Assembly (NCBI GenBank): GCA_002298695.1
Contig: DBLB01000044.1
Coordinates: 2,209 to 7,663 of the forward strand
Direction of reading: 5' to 3'
DNA from: Clostridiales bacterium UBA735
GTDB lineage: Bacteria > Bacillota > Clostridia > Oscillospirales > Oscillospiraceae
DNA length: 5,455 bases
Of the stretch, positions 1 to 5,455 are shown in pieces (positions within the stretch are counted from its first letter, which is position 1; the number at the start of each line of letters is the position of its first letter). A program made the translations under genes and the position numbers. The notes below the pieces were generated by a model, which ran no database searches, was not told the origin of the DNA, and worked only from the letters and a program-made list of their open reading frames with translations.

Positions 1-12
1 CTTTTTGAGCGC

Positions 13-59
13 AAAAAAGGCGTTGGCCGTTGGTTCGTGAAAACCAACAATCCAGCGCC
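13..59 (-). terminator. Intrinsic terminator, minus strand
   Basis: On the minus strand an outer stem (52-59 with 19-26, one C·A mismatch) and an inner perfect 7-bp stem (42-48 with 29-35) enclose a 6-base loop at 36-41. The two stems are separated by a small internal loop. Six Ts (complement of 13-18) follow directly, which is the layout of a Rho-independent terminator for a transcript running right to left. On the plus strand no T-run follows the hairpin. The transcript it would end is not a recognised gene: only the structured stretch 60-226 and, further upstream, the tRNA with its own terminator lie before it. Confidence 0.6.
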
Positions 60-226
60 CATAACTTTGTGAAACATTTTTCTTCGATTTTTCCGAAATC
101 CAGCTGCCGCAGCCCTCCGAAAAAGGGCGCTGCCGCTGAAATTCCGCTTGAATATGGAAAAGCAGAGGTTCAAAGCCCCTGCCATCCGCGATTTCATCCA
201 TGCTGCGTTCTAAGAATTTTGAGAAT
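60..226 (-). other. Structured non-coding stretch between two terminators, possible small RNA
   Basis: This stretch has no convincing gene on either strand. Read on the minus strand it folds locally. A 7-bp hairpin pairs 176-182 with 162-168. A larger stem-loop pairs 125-133 with 109-115 (small bulge) and is extended by 135-140 with 99-104. Both helices contain a G·U pair in minus-strand RNA that would be an A·C mismatch in plus-strand RNA, which favours minus-strand transcription. The stretch sits between a terminator upstream (227-290) and one downstream (13-59), as a short separate transcript would. I found no good promoter for it and do not recognise a known RNA family: there is no SRP-RNA tetraloop region and no tRNA fold. 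Read-through from the tRNA followed by a back-up terminator is the simpler alternative. Confidence 0.3.
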
Positions 227-290
227 AAAAAATTGCCGAACACGTTGAAATGACTGGCTTTTTCGCCATTTCATTTATAGTGTTCGGCAA
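227..290 (-). terminator. Intrinsic terminator of the tRNA-Leu gene
   Basis: An exact 11-bp inverted repeat pairs 280-290 with 233-243. The 36-base interior has a further imperfect hairpin built from a TGGC/GCCA core (253-256 with 263-266) and flanking GAAA/TTTC. On the minus strand the stem is followed by six Ts (complement of 227-232). It begins only three bases after the encoded CCA end of the tRNA, so it should end the tRNA transcript. The hairpin is unusually tall for a terminator but otherwise standard. Confidence 0.85.
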
Positions 291-293
291 TCA

Positions 294-378
294 TGGTGCG
301 AGAGATGAGACTTGAACTCACACGACGGTTGCCACACGCACCTCAAACGTGCCTGTCTACCTATTCCAGCACTCTCGC
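294..378 (-). tRNA. tRNA-Leu (anticodon GAG)
   Basis: The minus strand folds as a class II tRNA of 85 bases including CCA. The acceptor stem GCGAGAG (378-372) pairs perfectly with CTCTCGC (304-298). A D-arm with a CTG/CAG stem and a GG in its loop follows. The anticodon stem CACGT/GCGTG closes the seven-base loop TTGAGGT, giving anticodon GAG. A 13-base variable arm comes next, then a T-arm with loop TTCAAGT. The long variable arm and GAG anticodon identify leucine, reading CUC and CUU codons. The discriminator is A and the CCA end is encoded (297-294 region), as in many Bacillota tRNAs. It stands alone, with its own promoter and terminator, divergent from rsmE. Confidence 0.96.
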
Positions 379-393
379 ATCGAATGCTCCATT

Positions 394-421
394 ATTATAA
401 CACCAAATCAGAATTTGTCAA
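394..421 (-). promoter_or_regulatory. Consensus promoter for tRNA-Leu
   Basis: On the minus strand TTGACA (421-416) and TATAAT (399-394) are both perfect sigma-A/sigma-70 hexamers separated by 16 bases. An A/T-rich run upstream of the -35 (about 422-438) could act as an UP element. Transcription would start near 386-388, giving a leader of roughly eight to ten bases before the mature tRNA 5' end at 378. Full-consensus elements suit a strongly expressed stable RNA. Confidence 0.88.
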
Positions 422-466
422 GAAAAAATTAAGAGAAATGCAGGGGGAGCTGGCAGCACTTTTCTC

Positions 467-495
467 TTGCGATTTCGCCCGCTTTCTGCTATACT
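467..495 (+). promoter_or_regulatory. Likely promoter of rsmE and the membrane-protein gene
   Basis: TTGCGA (467-472, four of six consensus bases) and TATACT (490-495, five of six) are separated by the ideal 17 bases. Initiation would fall near 502, about 37 bases before the rsmE start codon. This promoter overlaps the upstream in-frame extension of rsmE, which is a further reason to reject that extension as protein. It diverges from the tRNA promoter, with about 45 bases between the two -35 elements. Confidence 0.7.
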
Positions 496-538
496 ATCTA
501 AGGCTTATCAGGCATGCAGCGGAATCGGGAGGGAAATC

Positions 539-1273
539 GTGCCGAAATTCTTTGTCTCTGCGGCGGAAACGCAGGAGAATTTTCTTGTGCTGACCGGCGA
601 AAATGCCGCACATGCGAAGGTATTGCGCCTCCAGCGCGGCGAGACGGTCACAGTCTGCGACGGCGCTGGCCAGGATCTGACGTGTATCGTCAGCGATGTG
701 TCGCCCGGACAGATCAGCCTTGTGGTGCAGCAGCGGGAGGCGTCACGGAGCGAACCGCCTGTTTTTTGCAGCGTTTACATGGCCTACGCCAAGGCCGACA
801 AGCTGGAGCATGTCATCCAGAAGGCGACAGAGCTCGGCGCATGTGAGATCGTGGCGTTTCCGTCCAGCCGATGCGTGTCCAGACCGGACGAAAAAACGCT
901 CGGAAAAAAGCTGGAGCGCTGGCGAAAAATCGCGGCTTCCGCGGCGGAGCAGTCCGGAAGAGGAAGAATTCCGGAGATTCTGACCGCCGGTTCGTTTGAA
1001 GCGGCGGTTTCGCGGGCAGCGGAATGTGATTTGCCGCTGTTTCCGTATGAAAATGAGCATACAACGTCGCTGCGCACTGCAATCGGGGCCGCGCCGTTTT
1101 CCACCGTGTCGATCATGACCGGGCCGGAGGGCGGCTTTTCAGAGGCCGAGGTGGCGCTGGCAGAGGTAAAAAAGATGAAAATCTGCTCCCTGGGGCCGCG
1201 CATCCTGCGCTGTGAGACGGCGCCGCTTTGCGCGCTGAGCGCCGTGCTGTATGCAGCGGGTGCGCTGGACTGA
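539..1273 (+). CDS. rsmE: 16S rRNA m3U1498 methyltransferase RsmE
   Basis: RsmE uses S-adenosylmethionine to methylate N3 of U1498 in the decoding region of 16S rRNA. The 244-residue product has the normal family length. Its N-terminal PUA-like part begins PKFFVS (2-7) and includes the H25-x-x-VLR segment. The SPOUT (trefoil-knot) methyltransferase part follows: KATELGA at 95-101, EQSGR at 137-141, GPEGGF at 195-200 (SAM-binding loop) and the knot segment LGPRILRCETA at 218-228. A GTG start at 539 is chosen because GGGAGGG (527-533) lies five bases upstream and the protein then begins like other family members. An in-frame TTG at 467 would add 24 residues but sits on the -35 element. The next gene starts 21 bases downstream, so the two are probably co-transcribed. 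The knot has Cys225 between Arg and Glu, a position I believe varies in the family. Confidence 0.95.
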   Translation: MPKFFVSAAETQENFLVLTGENAAHAKVLRLQRGETVTVCDGAGQDLTCIVSDVSPGQISLVVQQREASRSEPPVFCSVYMAYAKADKLEHVIQKATELGACEIVAFPSSRCVSRPDEKTLGKKLERWRKIAASAAEQSGRGRIPEILTAGSFEAAVSRAAECDLPLFPYENEHTTSLRTAIGAAPFSTVSIMTGPEGGFSEAEVALAEVKKMKICSLGPRILRCETAPLCALSAVLYAAGALD

Positions 1274-1294
1274 GTGGGAAGAAGGAAGTATGGA

Positions 1295-2056
1295 ATGTTG
1301 AAGCAAGCCAATGTGATTGAGATGAAAAAGCCCGGAGATTCCGTGGTTTATAAGGTGCCGGCTGCGTTTGCGCTGCTGTTTGTGGTGCTCATTGCGCTGC
1401 GGCGCGTCGGTGCGTATTACGGTTCCGTCGAGGGGTTTGACGTCGTGCTGCATGCCGTGCGGAAGCTCCGCTGGGCCTTTGCGGCGCTGACCGTTTTGTG
1501 TCTCGCGGGCGCGATCTTCTGCAAAAAGCCGTCGCTGCGAGCAGTCGGCCGTTATGGCGCGGTGCTGCTGGCACTGGCGTGCATCAGCGCGCAGATGTTG
1601 GCAAAATATTGGACAGAAAAGCTGATGTTCCTGTATCTGCTGCACGCTGTGGTCTATTGCCTGTACATGGTCTACATGCTCTATCAGACGGAGTTTTTCC
1701 TCTATTCCGTGGCAACGGCTGTCTGCGGGTGTGTGTTCTACTTCTACTCCCGCGGTGTGGCAGCTAATCTGCGCGGCATTCTGCTCGGCACGGCGGCGCT
1801 GCTGGCGCTGGCGTTTGCGGCACTGGTCGCGGCGGCTGCGGCAAAGGGCGGCGGCGTGCTCCGTCTCGGCGGAAAGCAGGTGCGCGTGCTCCCGGCGTCG
1901 TTCAATCCGATCCTGATCTATGTTGTCTGTGCGCTTTGGCTGGTGTGCCTGGTGCTGAGCTTCACGATCGGCGCGGCGTTCGCGTACTACTGCATGTTTG
2001 CGGCCATTGCGCTGGAGCTTGCGGCGGCGGTCTATTATACGTTTCAATTGAAATAA
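1295..2056 (+). CDS. Unrecognised integral membrane protein, about eight transmembrane segments
   Basis: I do not recognise this family. The 253-residue product is almost entirely hydrophobic. Likely membrane segments lie near residues 22-42, 60-76, 87-103, 110-130, 134-152, 161-183, 204-223 and 225-249. They are joined by short loops, several with basic clusters (R36-R37, R56-K57-R59, K77-K78-R82-R86). The longest loop, about 184-203, is Gly/Lys/Arg-rich (GGGVLRLGGKQVR). Segments 4 and 5 are rich in aromatic residues, with several Tyr and Phe. There is no signal peptide, no nucleotide-binding motif and no obvious catalytic signature. ATG at 1295 is preferred over the in-frame GTG at 1274 because GAAGGAAG (1281-1288) ends six bases before it. 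It follows rsmE by 21 bases and is closed by a strong terminator, so it is probably the last gene of the rsmE unit. A transporter or structural membrane role is possible but unsupported. Confidence 0.85.
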   Translation: MLKQANVIEMKKPGDSVVYKVPAAFALLFVVLIALRRVGAYYGSVEGFDVVLHAVRKLRWAFAALTVLCLAGAIFCKKPSLRAVGRYGAVLLALACISAQMLAKYWTEKLMFLYLLHAVVYCLYMVYMLYQTEFFLYSVATAVCGCVFYFYSRGVAANLRGILLGTAALLALAFAALVAAAAAKGGGVLRLGGKQVRVLPASFNPILIYVVCALWLVCLVLSFTIGAAFAYYCMFAAIALELAAAVYYTFQLK

Positions 2057-2065
2057 TCTGCGATT

Positions 2066-2097
2066 ATCCCGCAAACGACAGCGTTTGCGGGATTTTT
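2066..2097 (+). terminator. Intrinsic terminator after the rsmE unit
   Basis: A perfect 12-bp stem (2066-2077 with 2082-2093) with loop ACAG is followed by a T-run at 2093-2097. It begins ten bases after the stop codon of the membrane-protein gene. It separates the rsmE unit from uppP-ftsK. The stem is GC-rich at its base and the geometry is textbook for Rho-independent termination. Confidence 0.92.
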
Positions 2098-2186
2098 GCG
2101 CCCTATCTGTACTCTCTGGCTCCATGGCAGCGCAGATGGCGCGGGATTTTGAAGATGGACAGGCCGGTTCTGCCCGGCGGATGAAT

Positions 2187-2232
2187 GCCGCTGCGTGCCC
2201 AATGGGTGAGGGCGTACGCTGCACGGCTTTTT
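2187..2232 (+). terminator. Possible second terminator or attenuator ahead of uppP
   Basis: The core stem GCGTGCCC (2193-2200) pairs with GGGC (2210-2213) and ACGC (2216-2219) across a two-base bulge. The outer GCCG (2187-2190) pairs with CGGC (2224-2227) across an unequal internal loop. TTTTT follows directly at 2228-2232. The internal loops make it weaker than the terminator at 2066-2097. It could be a back-up terminator for the upstream unit, or an attenuator if a promoter lies between 2098 and 2187. I found no clear one there. Confidence 0.4.
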
Positions 2233-2270
2233 CGCGGCGGACGGAAAAAGAGTGGAAATATTCTTCGATC

Positions 2271-2279
2271 TGTGATAAT
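2271..2279 (+). promoter_or_regulatory. Extended -10 promoter element for uppP-ftsK
   Basis: TGTGATAAT fits the extended -10 pattern TG-n-TATAAT, with five of six bases matching in the hexamer (2274-2279). No good -35 hexamer lies 16-18 bases upstream, which is tolerated with extended -10 elements. Transcription would start near 2286, leaving a leader of about 55 bases that contains the hairpin at 2301-2320. This is inference from motif alone. Confidence 0.45.
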
Positions 2280-2339
2280 ATAAAACAGTATGTGACTATG
2301 GGCGCGGCGGGTTCCGCGCCACAGATCGGAGGACTATAT

Positions 2340-3170
2340 ATGACCTATGGACAGGCGATCCTGCTGGGCTTTGTGCAGGGCATCGCGGAATTTCTGCCGA
2401 TATCCAGCTCCGGCCATCTGGCTGTGCTGCAAAATTTTCTTGCCATCGGCGATATGGAAAACCAGCTGCTGTTCGATGTGCTGCTCCACCTCGGGACGCT
2501 GGCAGCCGTATTTCTGGCATTTCACAGCGACATCTGCTCGCTCTGGAATGAGGGACTGCGGATGCTGCACCTGAAAAAGACGCGCCGCGGCGAAAAGCCG
2601 GACGGCATGAAGCGCCGTTTGATCTGGTTTCTGATCGCGGCGACGGTTCCGCTCGTGCCCGCGGCAATTTTGAACAAGTTTGTGGAAAATCTGTATCAGA
2701 ACACGTTTTTCATCGGCTTCGCATTCCTCGTCACCGGCTTTCTGCTGTTTGCGGCAGACCGGATGGGCCACGGAAACAAGAGCGAGTGCGGGGCCACGCT
2801 GGGCGACGCCGTGATGGTGGGCCTTGCGCAGATGATCGCGGTCGTGCCGGGTCTTTCGCGCTCCGGGACGACGATCTCCGCCGGACTTCTGTGCGGTTTT
2901 GACCGGAATTTTGCGGTGAAATTTTCGTTCCTGCTCTCCATTCCGGCGGTGCTCGGCGCGAACCTCGTCTCGCTGATAAAGGCGTTTGCGGCAGGCGTGG
3001 ACTGGACTATGGCGCCCAAATACCTTGTGGGCGTGGCCGTGGCCTTCGTGTCCGGATATCTGGCGATCTATCTGCTGCGCATGGTGATGCAGCGCGGAAA
3101 ATTCGGCGGTTTTGCGTATTATTGCTGGGGTGCGGGACTGGTGACGCTCATCCTGTCCCTCACGGTATAA
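2340..3170 (+). CDS. uppP: Undecaprenyl-diphosphate phosphatase UppP (BacA)
   Basis: UppP removes a phosphate from undecaprenyl pyrophosphate, regenerating the lipid carrier used for peptidoglycan and other wall polymers. In the family it also confers bacitracin tolerance. The 276-residue membrane protein has the usual length. Near its N-terminus is the (E/Q)xxxE motif, Q13-GIA-E17, followed by FLPISSSGHL (18-27) with the catalytic-region His26. The second signature, PGLSRSGTT, is at 170-178 and includes Arg174. Hydrophobic helices fill the rest, apart from a basic loop at about 75-96. The ATG at 2340 is chosen because GGAGG (2328-2332) lies seven bases upstream and the protein starts like its relatives. 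ftsK begins 20 bases after its stop codon, which suggests one transcript. All expected motifs are intact. Confidence 0.97.
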   Translation: MTYGQAILLGFVQGIAEFLPISSSGHLAVLQNFLAIGDMENQLLFDVLLHLGTLAAVFLAFHSDICSLWNEGLRMLHLKKTRRGEKPDGMKRRLIWFLIAATVPLVPAAILNKFVENLYQNTFFIGFAFLVTGFLLFAADRMGHGNKSECGATLGDAVMVGLAQMIAVVPGLSRSGTTISAGLLCGFDRNFAVKFSFLLSIPAVLGANLVSLIKAFAAGVDWTMAPKYLVGVAVAFVSGYLAIYLLRMVMQRGKFGGFAYYCWGAGLVTLILSLTV

Positions 3171-3190
3171 GTTGAGGAGAATCTGGTTTT

Positions 3191-5455
3191 ATGGCGCAGA
3201 AACAAACAAGAAAGTCCGCTTCCGCGGGAAAAAAGAAAACGACCGCAGCTGCGGCGAAGAAACAGGCGCGGCCGATCCGGCGAGAGGTCGGAGCGGGCGT
3301 GTGCCTGCTGCTTGCGGTCTTTTCCATGCTGGCCTGCTTCCATGTCCACGCAGCGTTTCTTGATTTTCTGACGTCCTTCTGCAAAGGACTGATCGGATAC
3401 GGATTTTTCATTCTGCCATTCTCATTTCTGATGGGCTTTCTGATCCTGCTGCTGCACGACGGGCGGCCTGTGGCGCTGCGCGTGACGTGCACGTTCCTCG
3501 TGGCCGTCTGCATCGGCGCGCTGGTGCAGCTGGTGGGCGGCGCCGGCGCGGAATGGAGCGACGGCGTGATCGAAAACCTCTGGGACGGCGGCATCGCCGG
3601 CACGTCCGGCGGCGTTCTGGCCGGCGGGCTGGCTATGGTACTGGAGCTCGTGGTCAGCCGCGTGGGTGCGGTGATTTTGCTGCTGGCGGGCTTCCTGCTG
3701 GCCCTGCTCACCAGCCTGAATATGACGGTCAAGGGCATCATTCTGGCGATCAAGAACCGCCCGAAGCTGGAATACGATCCGCCGAAGCGCGAGCATGCCG
3801 ACCCGGCGGAGACGATCGTCAACCGCGTGGCGGAAAAGCACATCGAACATACGGAGCGGCGCAGGGTGCGCGTCTCCGAGTTTGACCTGCCTGTGGACGA
3901 GCCGCCGTTTCCGGTGACGGAGACGGAGAAAAAACCGCGCGAGGTCGTCCGTCCGGATGTATATCTGGAGGAAAATCGCAAAAAATCACGGAAGAAGCCG
4001 CCTGTCGACCTGACGGACGACCTCCCGGGTACGGTGACGGGCCGCGCACCGGCCGCGCCGCAGCAGTCGGCGGCACCGGAGGCGGACGCAGCGCCGCGGC
4101 AGCGCTTTGACGATCTGGTGCTGGATCTGAACCGGCGCGGCGAACTGCCGCATCAGCTGCCGCCGCTTGTGCTGGACGCAGAGCCGGAGAAGCTGCCGAC
4201 GCTGCCCGAGGAACCGCCGCAGGTACATGATGACCCGGCAGAGGAGCTGCCGCCGCTGGTCGTGCCGCCGCAGCCGGAAAGAGAAGCGCCGACTGTCCCC
4301 GCAGAGACGCCCAAGGCGGCGGTGGAGGAGCTGCCGCCCCTCGCGCCGCCTGAGGAGAAGGTCAGAAAGGATGATGTCCGGCAGGAGGCCGCGCAGATCG
4401 CCGCCGAAATTCAGGCCGCGCCTGCGCCGCCGGAATACCGGTATCCGCCGGTCGATCTGCTGCGCCGCCCGACCGGCGCGGCGGCGGACGGCACGCAGGA
4501 GATGCGGCAGAATGCGGAGCGCCTGAGTGATACCTTGCAGAGCTTCAACATCGAGGCAAACATTGTCAATGTGACGCGAGGACCGTCGGTCACGCGGTAT
4601 GAGCTGGAGCTCAGCCGGGGGACGAAGCTGTCCAAGGTGACGAATCTGGCCGACGACATCGCCCTTGCACTCGGCGCGTCCGGCGTGCGGATCGCGGCCA
4701 TTCCGGATAAGATCTCCGTGGTCGGCATCGAGGTGCCGAATAAGCTGGTGACGACGGTGCTGGCACGCGATGTCATTGATTCCGAGGAGTTCCGGAAGAG
4801 CAAGTCCAGAATCTCCTTCGCCGTCGGCAAAGACATCGGCGGCAGCCGCATCATCGGCGACATCGCAAAGCTGCCGCACATGCTTATTGCCGGTACAACG
4901 GGTTCTGGCAAATCGGTCTGCATGAACTCGCTCATCATCTCGCTGCTCTACAAGGCAAAGCCGGACGAGGTCAAGCTTATCATGGTCGACCCCAAAATGG
5001 TGGAGCTTGGCATTTACAACGGCATTCCGCATCTGCTCATTCCGGTCGTGACCGACCCGAAGAAGGCCGCCGGCGCGCTGCAATGGGCCGTGACGGAGAT
5101 GATGCGCCGCTACCGGCTGATGGCCGACGCCGGGGTGCGCGACCTCGATTCGTTCAACAAGGTCGCCGCCGGTTCCGATGAATTTGAAATCATGCCGCAG
5201 ATCGTCGTCGTCATCGACGAGCTGGCCGACCTCATGCTTGTGGCGGCCAAGGAAGTCGAAGAGTCGATCTGCCGCGTGGCCCAGATGGGCCGCGCTGCGG
5301 GCATCCACCTGGTCATTGCGACACAGCGGCCCTCGTCCGACGTCATCACGGGCCTGATGAAGGCGAACATCCCGTCGCGCATCGCGTTTGCGGTCGCGTC
5401 CGCGATGGAGTCGCGCATCATCCTCGATACGTCCGGCGCGGAAAAGCTCGTCGGC
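3191..5455 (+). CDS. ftsK: SpoIIIE/FtsK-family DNA translocase, C-terminus beyond window
   Basis: This is a hexameric, septum-anchored ATPase that pumps chromosomal DNA during division or sporulation. The window holds 755 codons, open to the edge. A Lys/Arg/Ala-rich cytosolic start (1-32) is followed by about four or five hydrophobic segments near 33-53, 66-88, 95-117, 140-156 and 158-176. Next comes a charged, Pro/Glu-rich linker at about 180-415. The motor starts near YRYPPVDLL (416-424), with Walker A GTTGSGKS at 568-575 and Walker B IVVVIDEL at 671-678. ATQRPSSDVITG and NIPSRIAFAV follow, both family hallmarks. The end of the motor and the DNA-reading gamma domain should lie beyond 5455. 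ATG at 3191 is the first Met; GGAG at 3176-3179 is 11 bases away, rather far. It is probably co-transcribed with uppP. SpoIIIE versus FtsK cannot be decided here. Confidence 0.96.
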   Translation, partial: MAQKQTRKSASAGKKKTTAAAAKKQARPIRREVGAGVCLLLAVFSMLACFHVHAAFLDFLTSFCKGLIGYGFFILPFSFLMGFLILLLHDGRPVALRVTCTFLVAVCIGALVQLVGGAGAEWSDGVIENLWDGGIAGTSGGVLAGGLAMVLELVVSRVGAVILLLAGFLLALLTSLNMTVKGIILAIKNRPKLEYDPPKREHADPAETIVNRVAEKHIEHTERRRVRVSEFDLPVDEPPFPVTETEKKPREVVRPDVYLEENRKKSRKKPPVDLTDDLPGTVTGRAPAAPQQSAAPEADAAPRQRFDDLVLDLNRRGELPHQLPPLVLDAEPEKLPTLPEEPPQVHDDPAEELPPLVVPPQPEREAPTVPAETPKAAVEELPPLAPPEEKVRKDDVRQEAAQIAAEIQAAPAPPEYRYPPVDLLRRPTGAAADGTQEMRQNAERLSDTLQSFNIEANIVNVTRGPSVTRYELELSRGTKLSKVTNLADDIALALGASGVRIAAIPDKISVVGIEVPNKLVTTVLARDVIDSEEFRKSKSRISFAVGKDIGGSRIIGDIAKLPHMLIAGTTGSGKSVCMNSLIISLLYKAKPDEVKLIMVDPKMVELGIYNGIPHLLIPVVTDPKKAAGALQWAVTEMMRRYRLMADAGVRDLDSFNKVAAGSDEFEIMPQIVVVIDELADLMLVAAKEVEESICRVAQMGRAAGIHLVIATQRPSSDVITGLMKANIPSRIAFAVASAMESRIILDTSGAEKLVG
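4151..4348 (+). repeat. Degenerate Leu-Pro-Pro-Leu repeats in the FtsK linker
   Basis: Within the disordered linker the protein repeats a short leucine/proline motif: QLPPLV (322-327), KLPTLP (334-339), EELPPLV (351-357) and EELPPLA (379-385). The second and third full copies share the DNA run GAGGAGCTGCCGCC (4241 and 4325). Linkers of this family are long and fast-evolving, so this may be simple low-complexity drift. It could also be a binding site for division proteins, as FtsK linkers are known to contact them in other bacteria. Confidence 0.6.

Larger units (their letters stand above)
2098..2339 (+). other. Non-coding leader region of uppP with local hairpins
   Basis: No gene is supported between the terminator and the uppP start. 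The reading frame of uppP stays open upstream to 2085, but that extension runs through a terminator-like hairpin and a probable promoter and begins with no family-like sequence, so it is not counted as protein. Three local hairpins are visible. One is GCCGG/CCGGC at 2163-2167 with 2174-2178. The second is a long imperfect one at 2187-2227 followed by five Ts. The third is a perfect 7-bp one, GGCGCGG/CCGCGCC, at 2301-2307 with 2314-2320. The last sits eight bases before the ribosome binding site. I could not match the region to any riboswitch class I know. Confidence 0.5.

Noticed and set aside
162..182. A T-arm-like hairpin with a TTCAAAG loop suggesting a second tRNA
   Set aside because: No matching acceptor stem, D-arm or anticodon arm lies at the required distances on either strand.
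1..201. Two overlapping minus-strand frames open from ATGs at 201 and 197 to the window edge
   Set aside because: Neither has a ribosome binding site or a recognisable product. Both run through the terminator at 13-59, and having two frames open at once suggests chance in a stop-poor stretch.
30..248. A 72-codon plus-strand open frame
   Set aside because: It has a TTG start with no ribosome binding site, an unrecognised product, and overlaps both minus-strand terminators.
467..538. N-terminal extension of rsmE from a TTG codon
   Set aside because: It lies on the predicted promoter, and the family N-terminus begins at the GTG at 539 behind a strong ribosome binding site.
1139..2224. A 361-codon minus-strand open frame opposite rsmE's end and the membrane-protein gene
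   Set aside because: It reads through the perfect terminator at 2066-2097 and is Arg/Gln/His-rich as expected of an antisense shadow. The plus-strand genes have good ribosome binding sites.
2085..2339. N-terminal extension of uppP by 85 codons
   Set aside because: It starts inside the terminator of the previous gene and crosses another T-run hairpin. The family start is at 2340 with an ideal GGAGG.
3986..5308. A 440-codon open frame on the minus strand opposite ftsK, with many Arg, His and Asp
   Set aside because: It lies wholly inside a strongly conserved ftsK. Its composition is what GC-rich codons give on the opposite strand, and it has no family-like sequence.
1..5455. CRISPR array, insertion sequence, prophage, toxin-antitoxin or defence genes
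   Set aside because: I saw no regular direct repeats, no transposase or integrase motifs and no small gene pairs. All long genes are housekeeping or a single unknown membrane protein.

Overview
This is a chromosomal housekeeping segment from a fairly GC-rich low-GC-phylum relative, most likely a gut-type member of the Bacillota (class Clostridia, plausibly Oscillospirales). The basis is the gene set and protein style: an RsmE beginning MPKFFVS, a UppP, and a SpoIIIE/FtsK with a lysine-rich N-terminus. Strong GGAGG-type ribosome binding sites, intrinsic terminators and consensus sigma-A-like promoters agree with this. The taxonomic call is inference; no phylogenetic marker was compared.

Layout. 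Bases 1-293 contain no convincing protein gene. They hold two minus-strand intrinsic terminators (about 13-59 and 227-290) with a structured, possibly transcribed stretch between them. A minus-strand tRNA-Leu(GAG) gene with encoded CCA lies at 294-378, driven by a near-perfect promoter at 394-421. Divergently, a plus-strand promoter at 467-495 starts a two-gene unit: rsmE (16S rRNA m3U1498 methyltransferase, 539-1273) and an unrecognised protein with about eight membrane segments (1295-2056). This unit is closed by a strong terminator at 2066-2097.

A 283-base gap (2057-2339) follows. It contains that terminator, a second terminator-like hairpin ending in five Ts (2187-2232), an extended -10 element (2271-2279) and a GC-rich hairpin just before the next ribosome binding site. 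Then come uppP (undecaprenyl-diphosphate phosphatase, 2340-3170) and, after a 20-base gap, a SpoIIIE/FtsK DNA translocase (3191 to the window edge, 755 codons, missing its C-terminus). The short gap implies co-transcription of uppP and ftsK.

Functionally the window combines translation (tRNA-Leu, rRNA methylation), cell-wall lipid-carrier recycling (UppP) and chromosome segregation at the septum (FtsK/SpoIIIE). I see no mobile element, CRISPR array, toxin-antitoxin pair or defence system, and I do not think the window contains a new multi-gene system. The items most worth a second look are the unrecognised membrane protein after rsmE, the structured minus-strand segment between two terminators, and the structured leader before uppP.
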